Shown one piece after another: positions 1 through 8,145 of a stretch of DNA of 64,000 nucleotides (its first letter is position 1; each line of letters opens with the position of its first letter). The position numbers and the translations under genes were made by a program. The stretch spans positions 1,798,001 to 1,862,000 of the forward strand of contig JAXGYU010000001.1 of NCBI GenBank assembly GCA_040772085.1. Reading direction: 5' to 3'. Source of the stretch: JAXGMV01 sp040772085 (GTDB lineage: Bacteria; Chloroflexota; Anaerolineae; Anaerolineales; Anaerolineaceae). The notes under the pieces were generated by a model that worked only from the letters and a program-made list of their open reading frames with translations, was not told where the DNA came from and ran no database searches.

Positions 1-649
1 CGGTAAGGTCCTTGATCCGCTGTTCGAGCTGCGGCATGCGGCGGACAGCATTACCAGGCACCATGCAATATTTCGCCAGGTTGCGGACAAATTTTTCTTT
101 ATGCTCAGGTGTCTGTTCATGCTCCCGGCGTTCACCCAGGTCAACAGTGCTGGTGGAGTGGCAGACACGGGTGGTCATACGCAGCATCACGGGCGTATCG
201 AACATCTCGCTCAGGTCATACGCGGCAATCATCAGATCTTTGGCGCTCTGACTGTCAGAGGGCTCCAGGCAGGGGATACGGGCGAACTTGGCCAGATTGC
301 GGTTATCCTGCTCATTCTGGCTGGAGTGCATCGAGGGGTCATCAGCCGAGATGACCACAAGCCCGGCTTCAACTCCGGTCATGGCGCTGGCCATGAAGCC
401 ATCCATGGCAACGTTCAGCCCGACGTGTTTCATCGAGGTGAAGGCGCGGCTGCCGGCGTAACAGGCGCCGATCGCCACGTCCATCGCGACCTTTTCGTTG
501 GGCGCCCATTCCGCGTAAACATTGGGGTAGTGGGCGAAGTTCTCCTGAATCTCAGTGCTTGGCGTGCCCGGGTAGGCGGAAGAGACTCGTACACCGGCTT
601 CCCAAGCGCCTCTGGCAACGGCTTCATTGCCTGAAAGCAGTTTGATCAT
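1..649 (-). CDS. iorA: Indolepyruvate ferredoxin oxidoreductase, alpha subunit (3' part cut by window edge)
   Basis: The protein starts MIKLLSGNEAVARGAWEAG and continues with YPGTPSTEI and an EWAPNEKVA segment, the classic N-terminal pyruvate:ferredoxin-oxidoreductase-type thiamine diphosphate domain of IorA. The family oxidatively decarboxylates aryl-pyruvates from aromatic amino acid breakdown, passing electrons to ferredoxin in the cytoplasm of anaerobes. About 216 residues are visible; the full protein is usually about 600, so the C-terminal part with its ferredoxin-like 4Fe-4S sites lies beyond base 1. The ATG at 649 is preceded by GGAGG seven bases upstream, so the start is secure. It is divergent from the dehydrogenase at 835, which suggests a shared regulatory region. 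Identity is clear from motifs; substrate range is by family. Confidence 0.9.
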   Translation of the reverse strand, partial: MIKLLSGNEAVARGAWEAGVRVSSAYPGTPSTEIQENFAHYPNVYAEWAPNEKVAMDVAIGACYAGSRAFTSMKHVGLNVAMDGFMASAMTGVEAGLVVISADDPSMHSSQNEQDNRNLAKFARIPCLEPSDSQSAKDLMIAAYDLSEMFDTPVMLRMTTRVCHSTSTVDLGERREHEQTPEHKEKFVRNLAKYCMVPGNAVRRMPQLEQRIKDLT

Positions 650-834
650 TCACAACCTCCGTAAAATAAATATTACACTTATTTCAATTATATTCACAAT
701 TTGGTTACAATAAGTCTGGATTGACGTGTTCAGTTACCTTGCTCACTATTAATTGGTGACAGATAGACATACTCTCTGCTTGTGAACTGTTCAAAAATAT
801 AGGCAGAGGGTGAATTGTTTCTAAGGAGACGACC
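650..834. promoter_or_regulatory. Divergent intergenic region between iorA and the dehydrogenase
   Basis: AT-rich spacer of 185 bases between two outward-facing genes, each with a strong Shine-Dalgarno sequence (GGAGG before iorA, AAGGAG before the gene at 835). Promoters for both must lie here. A TTGACG at 721 is the best -35 candidate on the + strand, but no good -10 hexamer sits 16-18 bases after it, so I do not assign exact boxes. Confidence 0.4.
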
Positions 835-1851
835 ATGATCAAGACAGTTGTTTGGGGGCTGGGCGCCATGGGTGCCGGGATGGCAAAACTGGTTGCAGGC
901 AAACCTGGTTATAAACTGGTTGGCGCGATCGATCTGCGCCAGGAAATGACGGGCGTTGAGCTATCCGAAATTAATGACATCGGCGAACCAGGCGCCGGCA
1001 TCAAAATCTCTCGGGATGGCGAAAAAGTGCTGGCAGAGACCAAGCCTGATATTACGCTGCTGGCGACCAATTCCTTTGTTGACGCGATATTCCCAGACCT
1101 GCAACTAGTGCTGACACATGGCAGCAATTGCATTACGCTGGCTGAGGAGATGGCGTATCCCTGGCACAGTCATCCCGAGCAAGCGGCGCTGCTGAATGAC
1201 CTGGCGGTAAAAAATGAGGTCACCTTGCTGGGCACCGGTGTAAATCCTGGATTTGTGCTGGATACCCTCATCCTCTTGTTGAGCGGCGTGTGCAGTCAGG
1301 TGGATCGAATTCATGCTGCCAGAATCAATGACCTCTCGGAATTTGGACCCACAGTCATGCGCACCCAGGGCGTCGGGACGACATTGCGGGAATTTCAGGA
1401 AGGGATCACCAAGGGTGATATCGTGGGTCATGTGGGTTTCAGACAGTCGATCGATATGATGTCTGACGCGCTAGGATGGGCGCTGGATGAGATAATTGAG
1501 GAGCGCTTGCCAATCGTTTCAGATATCAGACGGGAGACTGCTTACGCGATAGTCGACCCTGGCGATGTCGCGGGATGCAACCATGTCGCGAAAGGCATGC
1601 TGCATGGCAAAGAGGTCATTCGTCTCGAGCATCCTCAGCAGGTGCGGGCCGACCTGGCAAAAGTACAGACAGGTGACCATATCAAAATATTTGGCAAGCC
1701 AGACATTAACCTGACTATCAGCCCGGAGATTCCAGGCGGTCTGGCTACGATGAATTTAGCTGTCAATATGATGTCATCGGCGATGAGCGGCAAACACGGG
1801 CTGCGAACCATGCTCGATTTCCCGCTCCCGCACTTCAACCGGATGACCTAA
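835..1851 (+). CDS. 2,4-diaminopentanoate dehydrogenase-like NAD(P)-binding protein
   Basis: The 338-residue protein opens with the Rossmann signature VWGLGAMGAG (residues 6-15) and has the dihydrodipicolinate-reductase-like two-domain layout and length (about 340) of 2,4-diaminopentanoate dehydrogenases. These act in the oxidative branch of ornithine fermentation, converting 2,4-diaminopentanoate to 2-amino-4-oxopentanoate with NAD(P)+. The motif GTGVNPGFVLDTL (about residues 137-149) fits the family. The ATG follows TAAGGAGACGACC, a strong ribosome site. None of the other ornithine-fermentation genes (ornithine aminomutase, Ort thiolase) is visible, so the substrate is inferred. A related amino-acid dehydrogenase of the DapB fold is the alternative. 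Confidence 0.65.
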   Translation: MIKTVVWGLGAMGAGMAKLVAGKPGYKLVGAIDLRQEMTGVELSEINDIGEPGAGIKISRDGEKVLAETKPDITLLATNSFVDAIFPDLQLVLTHGSNCITLAEEMAYPWHSHPEQAALLNDLAVKNEVTLLGTGVNPGFVLDTLILLLSGVCSQVDRIHAARINDLSEFGPTVMRTQGVGTTLREFQEGITKGDIVGHVGFRQSIDMMSDALGWALDEIIEERLPIVSDIRRETAYAIVDPGDVAGCNHVAKGMLHGKEVIRLEHPQQVRADLAKVQTGDHIKIFGKPDINLTISPEIPGGLATMNLAVNMMSSAMSGKHGLRTMLDFPLPHFNRMT

Positions 1852-1897
1852 AGGGGAGCCCCCTGACGTGTTTAACCTGTTGTTAAAAGAGGTGCCC

Positions 1898-1925
1898 TTG
1901 TTTTTAATTTGGGACACCTTATAAT
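1898..1925 (+). promoter_or_regulatory. Candidate sigma-70-type promoter for the lipoprotein gene
   Basis: TTGTTT at 1898-1903 and a perfect TATAAT at 1920-1925 are separated by 16 bases, about 38 bases before the chosen start at 1964. The same stretch contains an imperfect stem (GGTGCCC at 1891 with GGGACACC at 1911), which may terminate the upstream dehydrogenase transcript. Confidence 0.5.
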
Positions 1926-1963
1926 TTTTCATACGCGATTATTGTTGGATGACAGGAGGAGAG

Positions 1964-3253
1964 ATGAAGGCTATTTATAAGGTGATTGTCTTATTAGTGA
2001 TATTAACCTTAACTGCTGCGTGTTCATTGGGTGGATCAAAACCAACCCAGTCTCCCGCGACTGAAACCGCGGCGCCGACCGAGGCAGTGCAGGCAACAGC
2101 GACCCAATTTATCAAACCCACCAAGGCTGTTCTCTCGACCAAACCAGCGACTGATGGCAGTTTGAGGCAATGGGCTTCAAGTGCGACAGCCAGTTCGGAA
2201 TATGACAACCCAAACTGGTCGGCCGACCAGGCAACTGGCGCTCCGGATGTGGATAGCTGCTCCGATAATCAGATGGCATGGGCATCTGAGTCGCCGACCG
2301 GGGTGGACTGGATCGAGCTGAGCTATGACAAGCTCGTCACCGTCAGCGAGATCAACATTCACCATACCTTCAGCCCGAACCAGGTGACCGAGGTTTTGCT
2401 GATCGACGACTACGGTGCGAATATCAGCGTCTATCGCGGAAAACCCGAAAACATCAGCGAATGTCCATTTGTACAGAATATCCAGGTTGAGAAACCGATT
2501 TTTGCGCAGAAGGTGAAGATCTCGATAGACCAGTCAAAGGGCAGCACGAGCTGGAATGAGATCGACGCGGTTGAGCTGGTGGGAAAAGTGGAACAAGCGA
2601 GCGTGAAGCCGACCAATACGCCCGGCGCCAAACCGACCGAAGCACCGACTGAAGCCGTAGCTGAGGCGCCAGCCTTTTTCCGTGATGACCTCGATGGTCC
2701 GCTATCATCCGACTGGTTCGGCGAGGTGACAAAATATCATAACGATAACAGTATTGAGGTGCTTGACGTTGACCCCCTCACGTATGTAACACAGGAAGAT
2801 GGTATGCTCGAATTTCGCATCGAGGAGCAAAACATACTTTATTACTGGAATTACGGGGCGTACACTTATGAGGATGTACGGATTGCCTTTGAGGCTATCA
2901 ACCGTGGTCGAAACGATAACAACGTCGGACTCGCTTGCCGGTACAACAACGATGGCTGGTACGAATTCATCGCCCAGAGCAATGGCATGTACACGATCAT
3001 TCGCTATCACAAGGATGGCGACAAAACGTTGCGTTCCGGTGGCATCCGCTCAATTCGGATCGGTGAAGGCCAGCGAAATGTATTTGAAGCTGTTTGTGAA
3101 GGCAATACCCTGAGATTCATCGTCAATGGTGTCGAAATCACCAATGTGACAGATGACATGCTCGCGGAAGGCTATGCGGGTATTAACATTTCCGCGCTTG
3201 ATTTACTTCCGGTTGTAGTGGATGTCGATTGGATCGAGATCTCTGAACCGTAA
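1964..3253 (+). CDS. Lipoprotein with discoidin-like and concanavalin-like lectin domains
   Basis: The start is placed at ATG 1964, because GGAGGAGAG lies just before it; an in-frame ATG at 1949 would bury that site. Residues 1-20 are a signal peptide ending in a lipobox-like LTAAC, so the protein is probably lipid-anchored outside the cell. A Thr/Pro/Ala linker follows. Residues about 55-205 resemble an F5/8 type C (discoidin-like) carbohydrate-binding domain: a SATASSEYDNPNWSADQATG opening and a hydrophobic WIELSYD strand. After a second Pro/Thr linker, about 225-429 resemble a concanavalin A-like jelly roll (FFRDDLDGPLSSDWFG at its start, VDWIEIS at its end). No catalytic residues are recognisable. 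It likely binds polysaccharide or surface glycans. Confidence 0.7.
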   Translation: MKAIYKVIVLLVILTLTAACSLGGSKPTQSPATETAAPTEAVQATATQFIKPTKAVLSTKPATDGSLRQWASSATASSEYDNPNWSADQATGAPDVDSCSDNQMAWASESPTGVDWIELSYDKLVTVSEINIHHTFSPNQVTEVLLIDDYGANISVYRGKPENISECPFVQNIQVEKPIFAQKVKISIDQSKGSTSWNEIDAVELVGKVEQASVKPTNTPGAKPTEAPTEAVAEAPAFFRDDLDGPLSSDWFGEVTKYHNDNSIEVLDVDPLTYVTQEDGMLEFRIEEQNILYYWNYGAYTYEDVRIAFEAINRGRNDNNVGLACRYNNDGWYEFIAQSNGMYTIIRYHKDGDKTLRSGGIRSIRIGEGQRNVFEAVCEGNTLRFIVNGVEITNVTDDMLAEGYAGINISALDLLPVVVDVDWIEISEP

Positions 3254-3270
3254 TGTTATGGTTTTAGTCA

Positions 3271-3306
3271 AAGGCTGGCTGATGGAAATCAGCCAGCCTT
3301 TTTTTT
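3271..3306 (+). terminator. Intrinsic terminator after the lipoprotein gene
   Basis: A perfect 13-base stem (AAGGCTGGCTGAT / ATCAGCCAGCCTT) with a GGAA loop is followed by an uninterrupted T run. It lies 17 bases after the lipoprotein stop codon. Confidence 0.93.
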
Positions 3307-3346
3307 GACGTACTATAATTCAGATACTTGTTTCAATGAGGTGACG

Positions 3347-3970
3347 ATGAGTTCAGAAGAATGTCTGCAGAATATAGCTGCTGAAGTGAAGGTTTGTCGA
3401 TTGTGCGCCTTGGCGAATGGTCGTAAGAATGCCGTGCCAGGTGAAGGACCAGCCAATGCAGAGATCATGCTGATTGGTGAAGGTCCGGGATTTCACGAGA
3501 ATGAACAAGGACGGCCATTTGTCGGTGCTGCAGGAAAATTTCTGGAAGAGTTGCTGGCGGGCAGCCATCTCAAACGCACTGATGTCTTCATAGCGAACGT
3601 TGTGAAGTGCAGACCGCCTGGGAACCGCGATCCTTTGCCTGATGAACTCGCTGCCTGTGCGGAGTATCTTGACCGGCAGATCGAAGCAATTGACCCGCTG
3701 GTGATCGTAACGCTGGGGCGTTATTCGATGGGGAAGTTCTTCGAGAATGTGCGCATAAGCGAGGTGCATGGTCAGCCTAAGTGGATGGGCAAGCGCTTCA
3801 TCATCCCCATGTTCCACCCGGCTGCCGCGCTGCATCAGCCAAAATACCGTCCGATGCTGCTGGATGATTTCTCACACCTGCGCAAATGGGTGGCTGAAGC
3901 GGAAGAGCGCATCAAGCCCAAGCCCGCGCCGAAGCCGGAAGAGAATGCGACTCAAATGACGTTGTTTTGA
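3347..3970 (+). CDS. Family 4 uracil-DNA glycosylase (4Fe-4S)
   Basis: Removes uracil from DNA to start base-excision repair. The 207-residue protein has the family 4 hallmarks: C17-x2-C20 near the N-terminus with C88 and C104 as the other likely 4Fe-4S ligands, the active-site loop GEGPG at 45-49, and the MFHPAA motif with H158 near the C-terminus. ATG 3347 follows GAGGTG; a longer in-frame TTG at 3305 sits in the upstream terminator T run and is unlikely. A TATAAT at 3314-3319 may be its -10 box. The last 60 or so codons recur as broken copies at 5087-5274 and 9681-9760, marking this gene as the left border of a recombining island. Confidence 0.93.
   Translation: MSSEECLQNIAAEVKVCRLCALANGRKNAVPGEGPANAEIMLIGEGPGFHENEQGRPFVGAAGKFLEELLAGSHLKRTDVFIANVVKCRPPGNRDPLPDELAACAEYLDRQIEAIDPLVIVTLGRYSMGKFFENVRISEVHGQPKWMGKRFIIPMFHPAAALHQPKYRPMLLDDFSHLRKWVAEAEERIKPKPAPKPEENATQMTLF
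3780..3970 (+). repeat. Island boundary repeat, copy A (3' end of the glycosylase gene)
   Basis: This is the intact, parental copy of a segment repeated at 5087-5274 (copy B) and 9681-9760 (copy C). All are in the same orientation. Copy B keeps the segment up to the stop codon; copy C keeps only about 80 bases starting at the CTGCATCAGC motif. The copies lie at joins between glycan-gene blocks. Confidence 0.9.
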
Positions 3971-4008
3971 GCTTCCGCAAGCCGAATATACAGAACGGAT
4001 AAGGAAAA

Positions 4009-4830
4009 ATGTTAGATACTGTACTAAAGATTAAGAAAAATCGCTATAAAATTGAGGAGAAAATCCGCCAATGGTTAACACCGCCGGATGTTCCTGATGT
4101 CAGGCAGATTCGAAGTCTTAATGAAGCAGAATCTTCTCTCGAAGCGCGAACATTCTTAGTAAAAGATTTTGCTGGGTACGGTGTTGAGTTTGGGGCGTCA
4201 ACGTATCCACTCCCATTGCCTGGTGGTTGCGTGGTTGACTTTGCTGATCCTTTTAGGATTGATGAGGGATGTAACGCTGAGTATAAAGGAACACATGTTC
4301 AGGTTAAGTACCAAACTGGTATGGTTGAAATGGAAGGAATCGTGGATAACTCGCTCGATTTCATCGTACATGCACATGTTATTGAACATGTTAATCGCAC
4401 GCTACTGGCTCTCAGAAATTGTCATCAAAAGTTAAGATCGGGAGGGAGGATGTTTATGGCAATCCCCCATAAACAATACACGTTTGACTCATTACGACCT
4501 TTAACCACATTGGAGCATTTCATTTCGGATTATGAGAATTACGTCCCAGAAAGGGACGTAATACATTTAGTTGACTATCTTGAGCACTCGTCACAGTATT
4601 ACGCAAACTTGGATGGCAAAAAACCTAGACGCCTAAATATTTTCCCGGACATTCAAGAAATGCTGGATGGTACCAAAGTTGACTTACACTTTCATACATT
4701 CGATGAAGAAAATTTTAGTGCATTGTTGGATTACTTGGACAAGAAAATTGTCCAATGGCAAGCCATTGAGATTATTCCAAGACCTGACAAAGCCAGCTTT
4801 AATGAGTTTTATGTTCGTATGACCAAATGA
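4009..4830 (+). CDS. Class I SAM-dependent methyltransferase (island cassette 1)
   Basis: A 273-residue cytoplasmic protein. VEFGASTYPLPLPGG at about 54-68 replaces the usual glycine-rich SAM loop in the way seen in many polysaccharide-locus methyltransferases, and the VIEHVNRTLLALRNCHQKL and SGGRMFMAIP segments at about 123-152 match the motif around the methyltransferase type 11 core. By context it probably methylates a sugar or glycan end. AAGGAA sits directly before the ATG. The gene is visibly more AT-rich than the glycosylase before it, as are the other island genes, which suggests foreign origin. The acceptor is unknown. Confidence 0.72.
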   Translation: MLDTVLKIKKNRYKIEEKIRQWLTPPDVPDVRQIRSLNEAESSLEARTFLVKDFAGYGVEFGASTYPLPLPGGCVVDFADPFRIDEGCNAEYKGTHVQVKYQTGMVEMEGIVDNSLDFIVHAHVIEHVNRTLLALRNCHQKLRSGGRMFMAIPHKQYTFDSLRPLTTLEHFISDYENYVPERDVIHLVDYLEHSSQYYANLDGKKPRRLNIFPDIQEMLDGTKVDLHFHTFDEENFSALLDYLDKKIVQWQAIEIIPRPDKASFNEFYVRMTK

Positions 4831-4935
4831 AGAATCCCTAGGGCAGGCAAAGTACATCAAAACCCGTCGGTAATAATATTTATTTGCATGGAGCACTAAT
4901 TTTTTCGCACACAAGTCCGCCTGGAAGGACGAATC
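4831..4935. other. Intergenic spacer before the chimeric pseudogene
   Basis: No gene is seen. From about 4909 the sequence becomes a diverged copy of the leader of the dehydrogenase gene at 11734, including its ribosome site (CCTGGAAGGACGAATC before the ATG). Confidence 0.6.
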
Positions 4936-5092
4936 ATGGTGAAATCTACTAAATCAAATCTGTTGTTGAAACTTAAAAACAACACCGCCCGCATTGGTAT
5001 CATGGAATATGTTAGCCTGCCCCTGGCAGTCCCCTTCGCAAAAGCCAGCTTTCATGTCGCCGGTTTTGATACCGTCCAGCGCAATGTGGATT
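4909..5092 (+). repeat. Partial copy of the dehydrogenase gene leader and 5' end
   Basis: This matches 11705-11890 (leader, ribosome site and the first 50 or so codons of the WbpA-like dehydrogenase) with scattered substitutions. It has lost six bases, so the Rossmann glycine loop GMGYVG of the real gene reads EYVS here. It ends at a GTGGAT shared with the glycosylase gene. Confidence 0.9.
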
Positions 5093-5274
5093 GGCAAGCG
5101 ATTCATCATACCCATGGTCCATCCTACCGGGCGCTGCATCAGCCAAAATACCGTCCGATGCTGCTGGTTGATTTCTCACACCTGCGCAAATGGGTGGCTG
5201 AGGCGGAAGAGCGCATCAAGCCCAAGCCCGCACCGAAGCCGGAGGAGAATGCGACTCAGATGACGTTGTTTTAG
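4936..5274 (+). pseudogene. Chimera: dehydrogenase N-terminus fused to glycosylase C-terminus
   Basis: A 112-codon open frame begins with a diverged copy of the first 50 or so residues of the nucleotide-sugar dehydrogenase (MVKSTKSNLLLKLKNN against MAKSTKSKLLLELQNK). At about residue 51 it switches to the C-terminal tail of the uracil-DNA glycosylase (ALHQPKYRPMLL to its stop). The switch lies at AAGTGGAT, eight bases found in both parents. The NAD-binding loop is lost, and a one-base deletion after the join (CCTACCGGGCGC against CCGGCTGCCGCGC) moves the frame back to the glycosylase frame. It keeps the dehydrogenase ribosome site, so it could be translated, but neither half can work. Best read as a recombination scar. 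Confidence 0.88.
5087..5274 (+). repeat. Island boundary repeat, copy B (3' end of the glycosylase gene)
   Basis: From 5132 to the stop codon it differs from copy A at only about six positions. Most are silent third-position changes, and the stop is TAG instead of TGA. Bases 5091-5131 are more diverged and contain a one-base deletion. Confidence 0.92.
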
Positions 5275-7625
5275 TTCACTTCTGATAGCAAATCTGCAAC
5301 CCGAAAAGGCTTTCTTTGCATCAGCTCTTCATTAGTCGGGATACGGATTTTGCCGTCAAGAGAAATTTCAGCAAGTTGGGCTCCCTTTGATGATGCTAAT
5401 AATCCCAAGGAGCCCTCGATTGCATGGGCCATTGTCCAGCTCACCTGCCCAAGTTCAGGTTCGAAGTCATACTCCTCTAATCCGGCGTATGCAAGGTCCC
5501 TAAATACATCAGGCTTAAACCAAAACATTGAACCAGCGACAAAATAGAAATCAGTCTTGATCACATCGTATCTTGAACATAGTTTGTTAATATGTGCTTG
5601 TTGTTTTAATGCCTCTTGAGCAGAGTTTCCTTGAATACCTAAAGGCAAGATAAGTTTCTTCGGTCCAATGAGCCCGATATCGGTATGCAATAACGCATCA
5701 TATGCTGCATTTGTAATTTTCTTGCTCCCCAGTAAGTGTGCGTATGCGTAATTACGCCATATATCTCCGTCAGCGATGTGGAGGGATTTTTTTGTATGGA
5801 TTTTCAACGTGACCTTATATTTATTCTCGATAAGGCCAGGCAATAACTGAACAAAACTCAAAATATCTCGCCCTCTGTTAATGATTTGGAATATGCGTGC
5901 ATTCGGGAATATCCTTTTTATTTCTTGTTCACTATTAGCCTTTTCTATAGGGAGTGAGATGAAAAGGTCATAGTTAAATTCAATGTTGGATAACAGGCTC
6001 GCAATTTCATTAGCCAGATCCGGATAGTACATATGAATGACAACCGCGGCTTGACTGGATGGCTCTCTAAAAAGATGCGCAACCGGCGGGTTGGATGCGG
6101 GCTCTCGCAGCGCCTGGTAGGTTCTCTCAAGGAACGCATAACCTGATTTTATATCTGGTTCCAAGTGACTTCCATTGATCCAATCATTCCATGCGTAGAT
6201 AAAAACGTGTTTATCTGCCAAATTATTGCGTTTAGTTGAATAAAGCATAGCGTCCTTCAACCAGGTATAGAAGGATGCAGGGTTTGAATTATGGAGACAG
6301 ACGCCACTTCCTGGCTTCCCGGGCTCGCTGTCCCAAGAGGGAACGACAGTCTTATAAATAGGGAGATTCGTAAAATTGGAATTATTATAGGAATAATTGA
6401 TCAATTCGCAATAATCATGGATTTTGCCCTGATATGCTTTGTTCAGCAACCAGACTTTTTCATTGACTGTTGGTAAGAAGGAATTCTCTATTATGTAAGG
6501 GGGAGATTCAACAATTCCGTCAAAGCCCATTTTTTGGAGGTCAGCAACCTCCATTGATCTCTGGCAAGCAACCAGATGTAACTTGCCCCAACCTCTCTCA
6601 CTGGCAATCCCGCGCCAAATCTTAAGAGTCTCACACGGATTCTTTATCAGATCTGGTCGGAGAATCATGAGCATTAATCCGTCATTAATGCGGATATAGT
6701 TTTTCCTTGTGACATATTTCTCTATTGAATCGATGAATCCCATTTCTTCTTTCGTTTTTTCCTCACCTGGGGGCATCACTTCATCAAGCCCAGTACCTGA
6801 GGAAATACTGCTTCCATTCACCCAACAAAGACAGAAGGGAAAGTCAATTAATTCATTTGCCAGATACTGCTCTAACGGTTCATTGAATGAACCCAATTCC
6901 GTATCTCCGCAGAAGTAAAAACAAAAGCCGAATAAGCCATAATTCTTAGCCAAATCCACTTGACGCTCTTGTATTGCCTTTATCCGCAGGTCATAGCAAC
7001 CCAGCTCTCCAGGATAATGTGGCTGGTAATGGCCGAGGAACTGAGGTTTAGCTTTTATGACGGGTGTCCAGTAGCTCTGATCTTCCTTTTCAAAGCTGTT
7101 TGCGTGAGCCGTGCTATGTGAATATGGAAGATAGAACGCGATTGCTTTTACCGTTGGATCCTTAATGTTTTCATGTGCCTGATAGCATATATGGCTGGGT
7201 GCCTCATTTTGATTAATATCCGCGACTTCATTTTCATAATGCACTTGATATATATTTCTAAAGTGATATTCACCATTTTCCACCGTCACCACACATGTTT
7301 CATTGTTTTGCTGAATGCTTTGTATAGCTCTTGGACGAAAAGTTGTTATATATGACGACAATGGATTTTTATTTAATTTTTGAAATGTCTTATTTAGTAC
7401 CGCGACCAGGCTGGTGTCAAACCATGTATTGGGTTTTCTACCCTCCTTCCAACCGTAAGTTACATAATGGTGGAGGGGGTTAATTCCAGCACTTAGCACG
7501 TCAGGATTTGATGACAGGTAGTAGTTGCTATCAAACAATCCGCTGCGTTTGATGATCCAGTAATCTTTTAGGGCGGTTATTGTACTTACTATATTTTTGA
7601 ACTGCAGCCAGATGTTTTTAATCAT
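5271..7625 (-). CDS. Rhamnan synthesis F family protein with a WbsX domain (island cassette 2)
   Basis: About 784 residues on the minus strand. An N-terminal module of the type SGLFDSNYYLSSNPDV...NPLHHYVTYGWKEGRKP (about 30-80), shared with the two glycosyltransferases downstream, is followed by a WbsX/GH99-like domain at about 155-510 (AIAFYLPYSHS, QYW-type strands, YAWNDWINGSH). A RgpF-like domain at about 535-760 follows (AVVIHMYYPDLANEI, VTLKIHTKKS, FYFVAGSMFW). Such proteins assemble or decorate rhamnose-rich surface polysaccharides. ATG 7625 is chosen; TTG 7634 is an alternative, and neither has a clear ribosome site. Its stop overlaps the end of the chimeric pseudogene, and it is transcribed against the rest of the island. 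It is AT-rich. Confidence 0.8.
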   Translation of the reverse strand: MIKNIWLQFKNIVSTITALKDYWIIKRSGLFDSNYYLSSNPDVLSAGINPLHHYVTYGWKEGRKPNTWFDTSLVAVLNKTFQKLNKNPLSSYITTFRPRAIQSIQQNNETCVVTVENGEYHFRNIYQVHYENEVADINQNEAPSHICYQAHENIKDPTVKAIAFYLPYSHSTAHANSFEKEDQSYWTPVIKAKPQFLGHYQPHYPGELGCYDLRIKAIQERQVDLAKNYGLFGFCFYFCGDTELGSFNEPLEQYLANELIDFPFCLCWVNGSSISSGTGLDEVMPPGEEKTKEEMGFIDSIEKYVTRKNYIRINDGLMLMILRPDLIKNPCETLKIWRGIASERGWGKLHLVACQRSMEVADLQKMGFDGIVESPPYIIENSFLPTVNEKVWLLNKAYQGKIHDYCELINYSYNNSNFTNLPIYKTVVPSWDSEPGKPGSGVCLHNSNPASFYTWLKDAMLYSTKRNNLADKHVFIYAWNDWINGSHLEPDIKSGYAFLERTYQALREPASNPPVAHLFREPSSQAAVVIHMYYPDLANEIASLLSNIEFNYDLFISLPIEKANSEQEIKRIFPNARIFQIINRGRDILSFVQLLPGLIENKYKVTLKIHTKKSLHIADGDIWRNYAYAHLLGSKKITNAAYDALLHTDIGLIGPKKLILPLGIQGNSAQEALKQQAHINKLCSRYDVIKTDFYFVAGSMFWFKPDVFRDLAYAGLEEYDFEPELGQVSWTMAHAIEGSLGLLASSKGAQLAEISLDGKIRIPTNEELMQRKPFRVADLLSEVN

Positions 7626-7634
7626 GCATCCCAA

Positions 7635-8133
7635 GGATGAGCCGTAACTTGATAGCTCTCGTCTATAGTTTCATATCTCTATCAATATAAACACAGAATT
7701 ACTCAGGATAATCTCTGCTGTGATATTATAAATCTTAAGGTGACTCATCAATGGGTAGATTGAAGTAGCTAAGGCGGGCATTGTGCCCAATTTGACATCC
7801 AGCCAGAAGTGACTCCACCTTGGATGACAGTAATTCGTAATTGTCGGAAAAAATGAACTGGTAAAACTAATCATTCCAGATACCAAGTGCCCAGGTCACT
7901 AATTATTACCAAAACTGTCTTGATAATTTGCATCATGGCTGATCGAATCATTCGGACAACTACAAATGGAGTGGGGTAGCAGTTACGAGCAAGCGTTCCG
8001 ACAACACTATGATTGATGAAAATCCCAACTTTCAGAACAATTGCTTGGATCAATGATGAGTGAGCAGGCATTAAGGCAGCGGCGACAAGATCTTTAATGG
8101 CAAATTGGTTTATTTGAATATGACATTACATAC
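7635..8133. other. Gene-free AT-rich stretch inside the island
   Basis: About 500 bases between divergent genes. It holds only short minus-strand open frames (7671-7886 and 7871-8071) without ribosome sites or recognisable motifs. It may be promoter space for the two flanking genes or the remains of a decayed gene. I see no transposase remnant or terminal inverted repeats. Confidence 0.45.
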
Positions 8134-8145
8134 TTGGAGCGAAGT

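Noticed and set aside
721..745. Full sigma-70 promoter for the gene at 835
   Set aside because: TTGACG has no good -10 partner at 16-18 bases.
7671..8071. Two overlapping minus-strand frames as a frameshifted gene
   Set aside because: No recognisable motif joins them and no ribosome site is present; reported only as a possible remnant.
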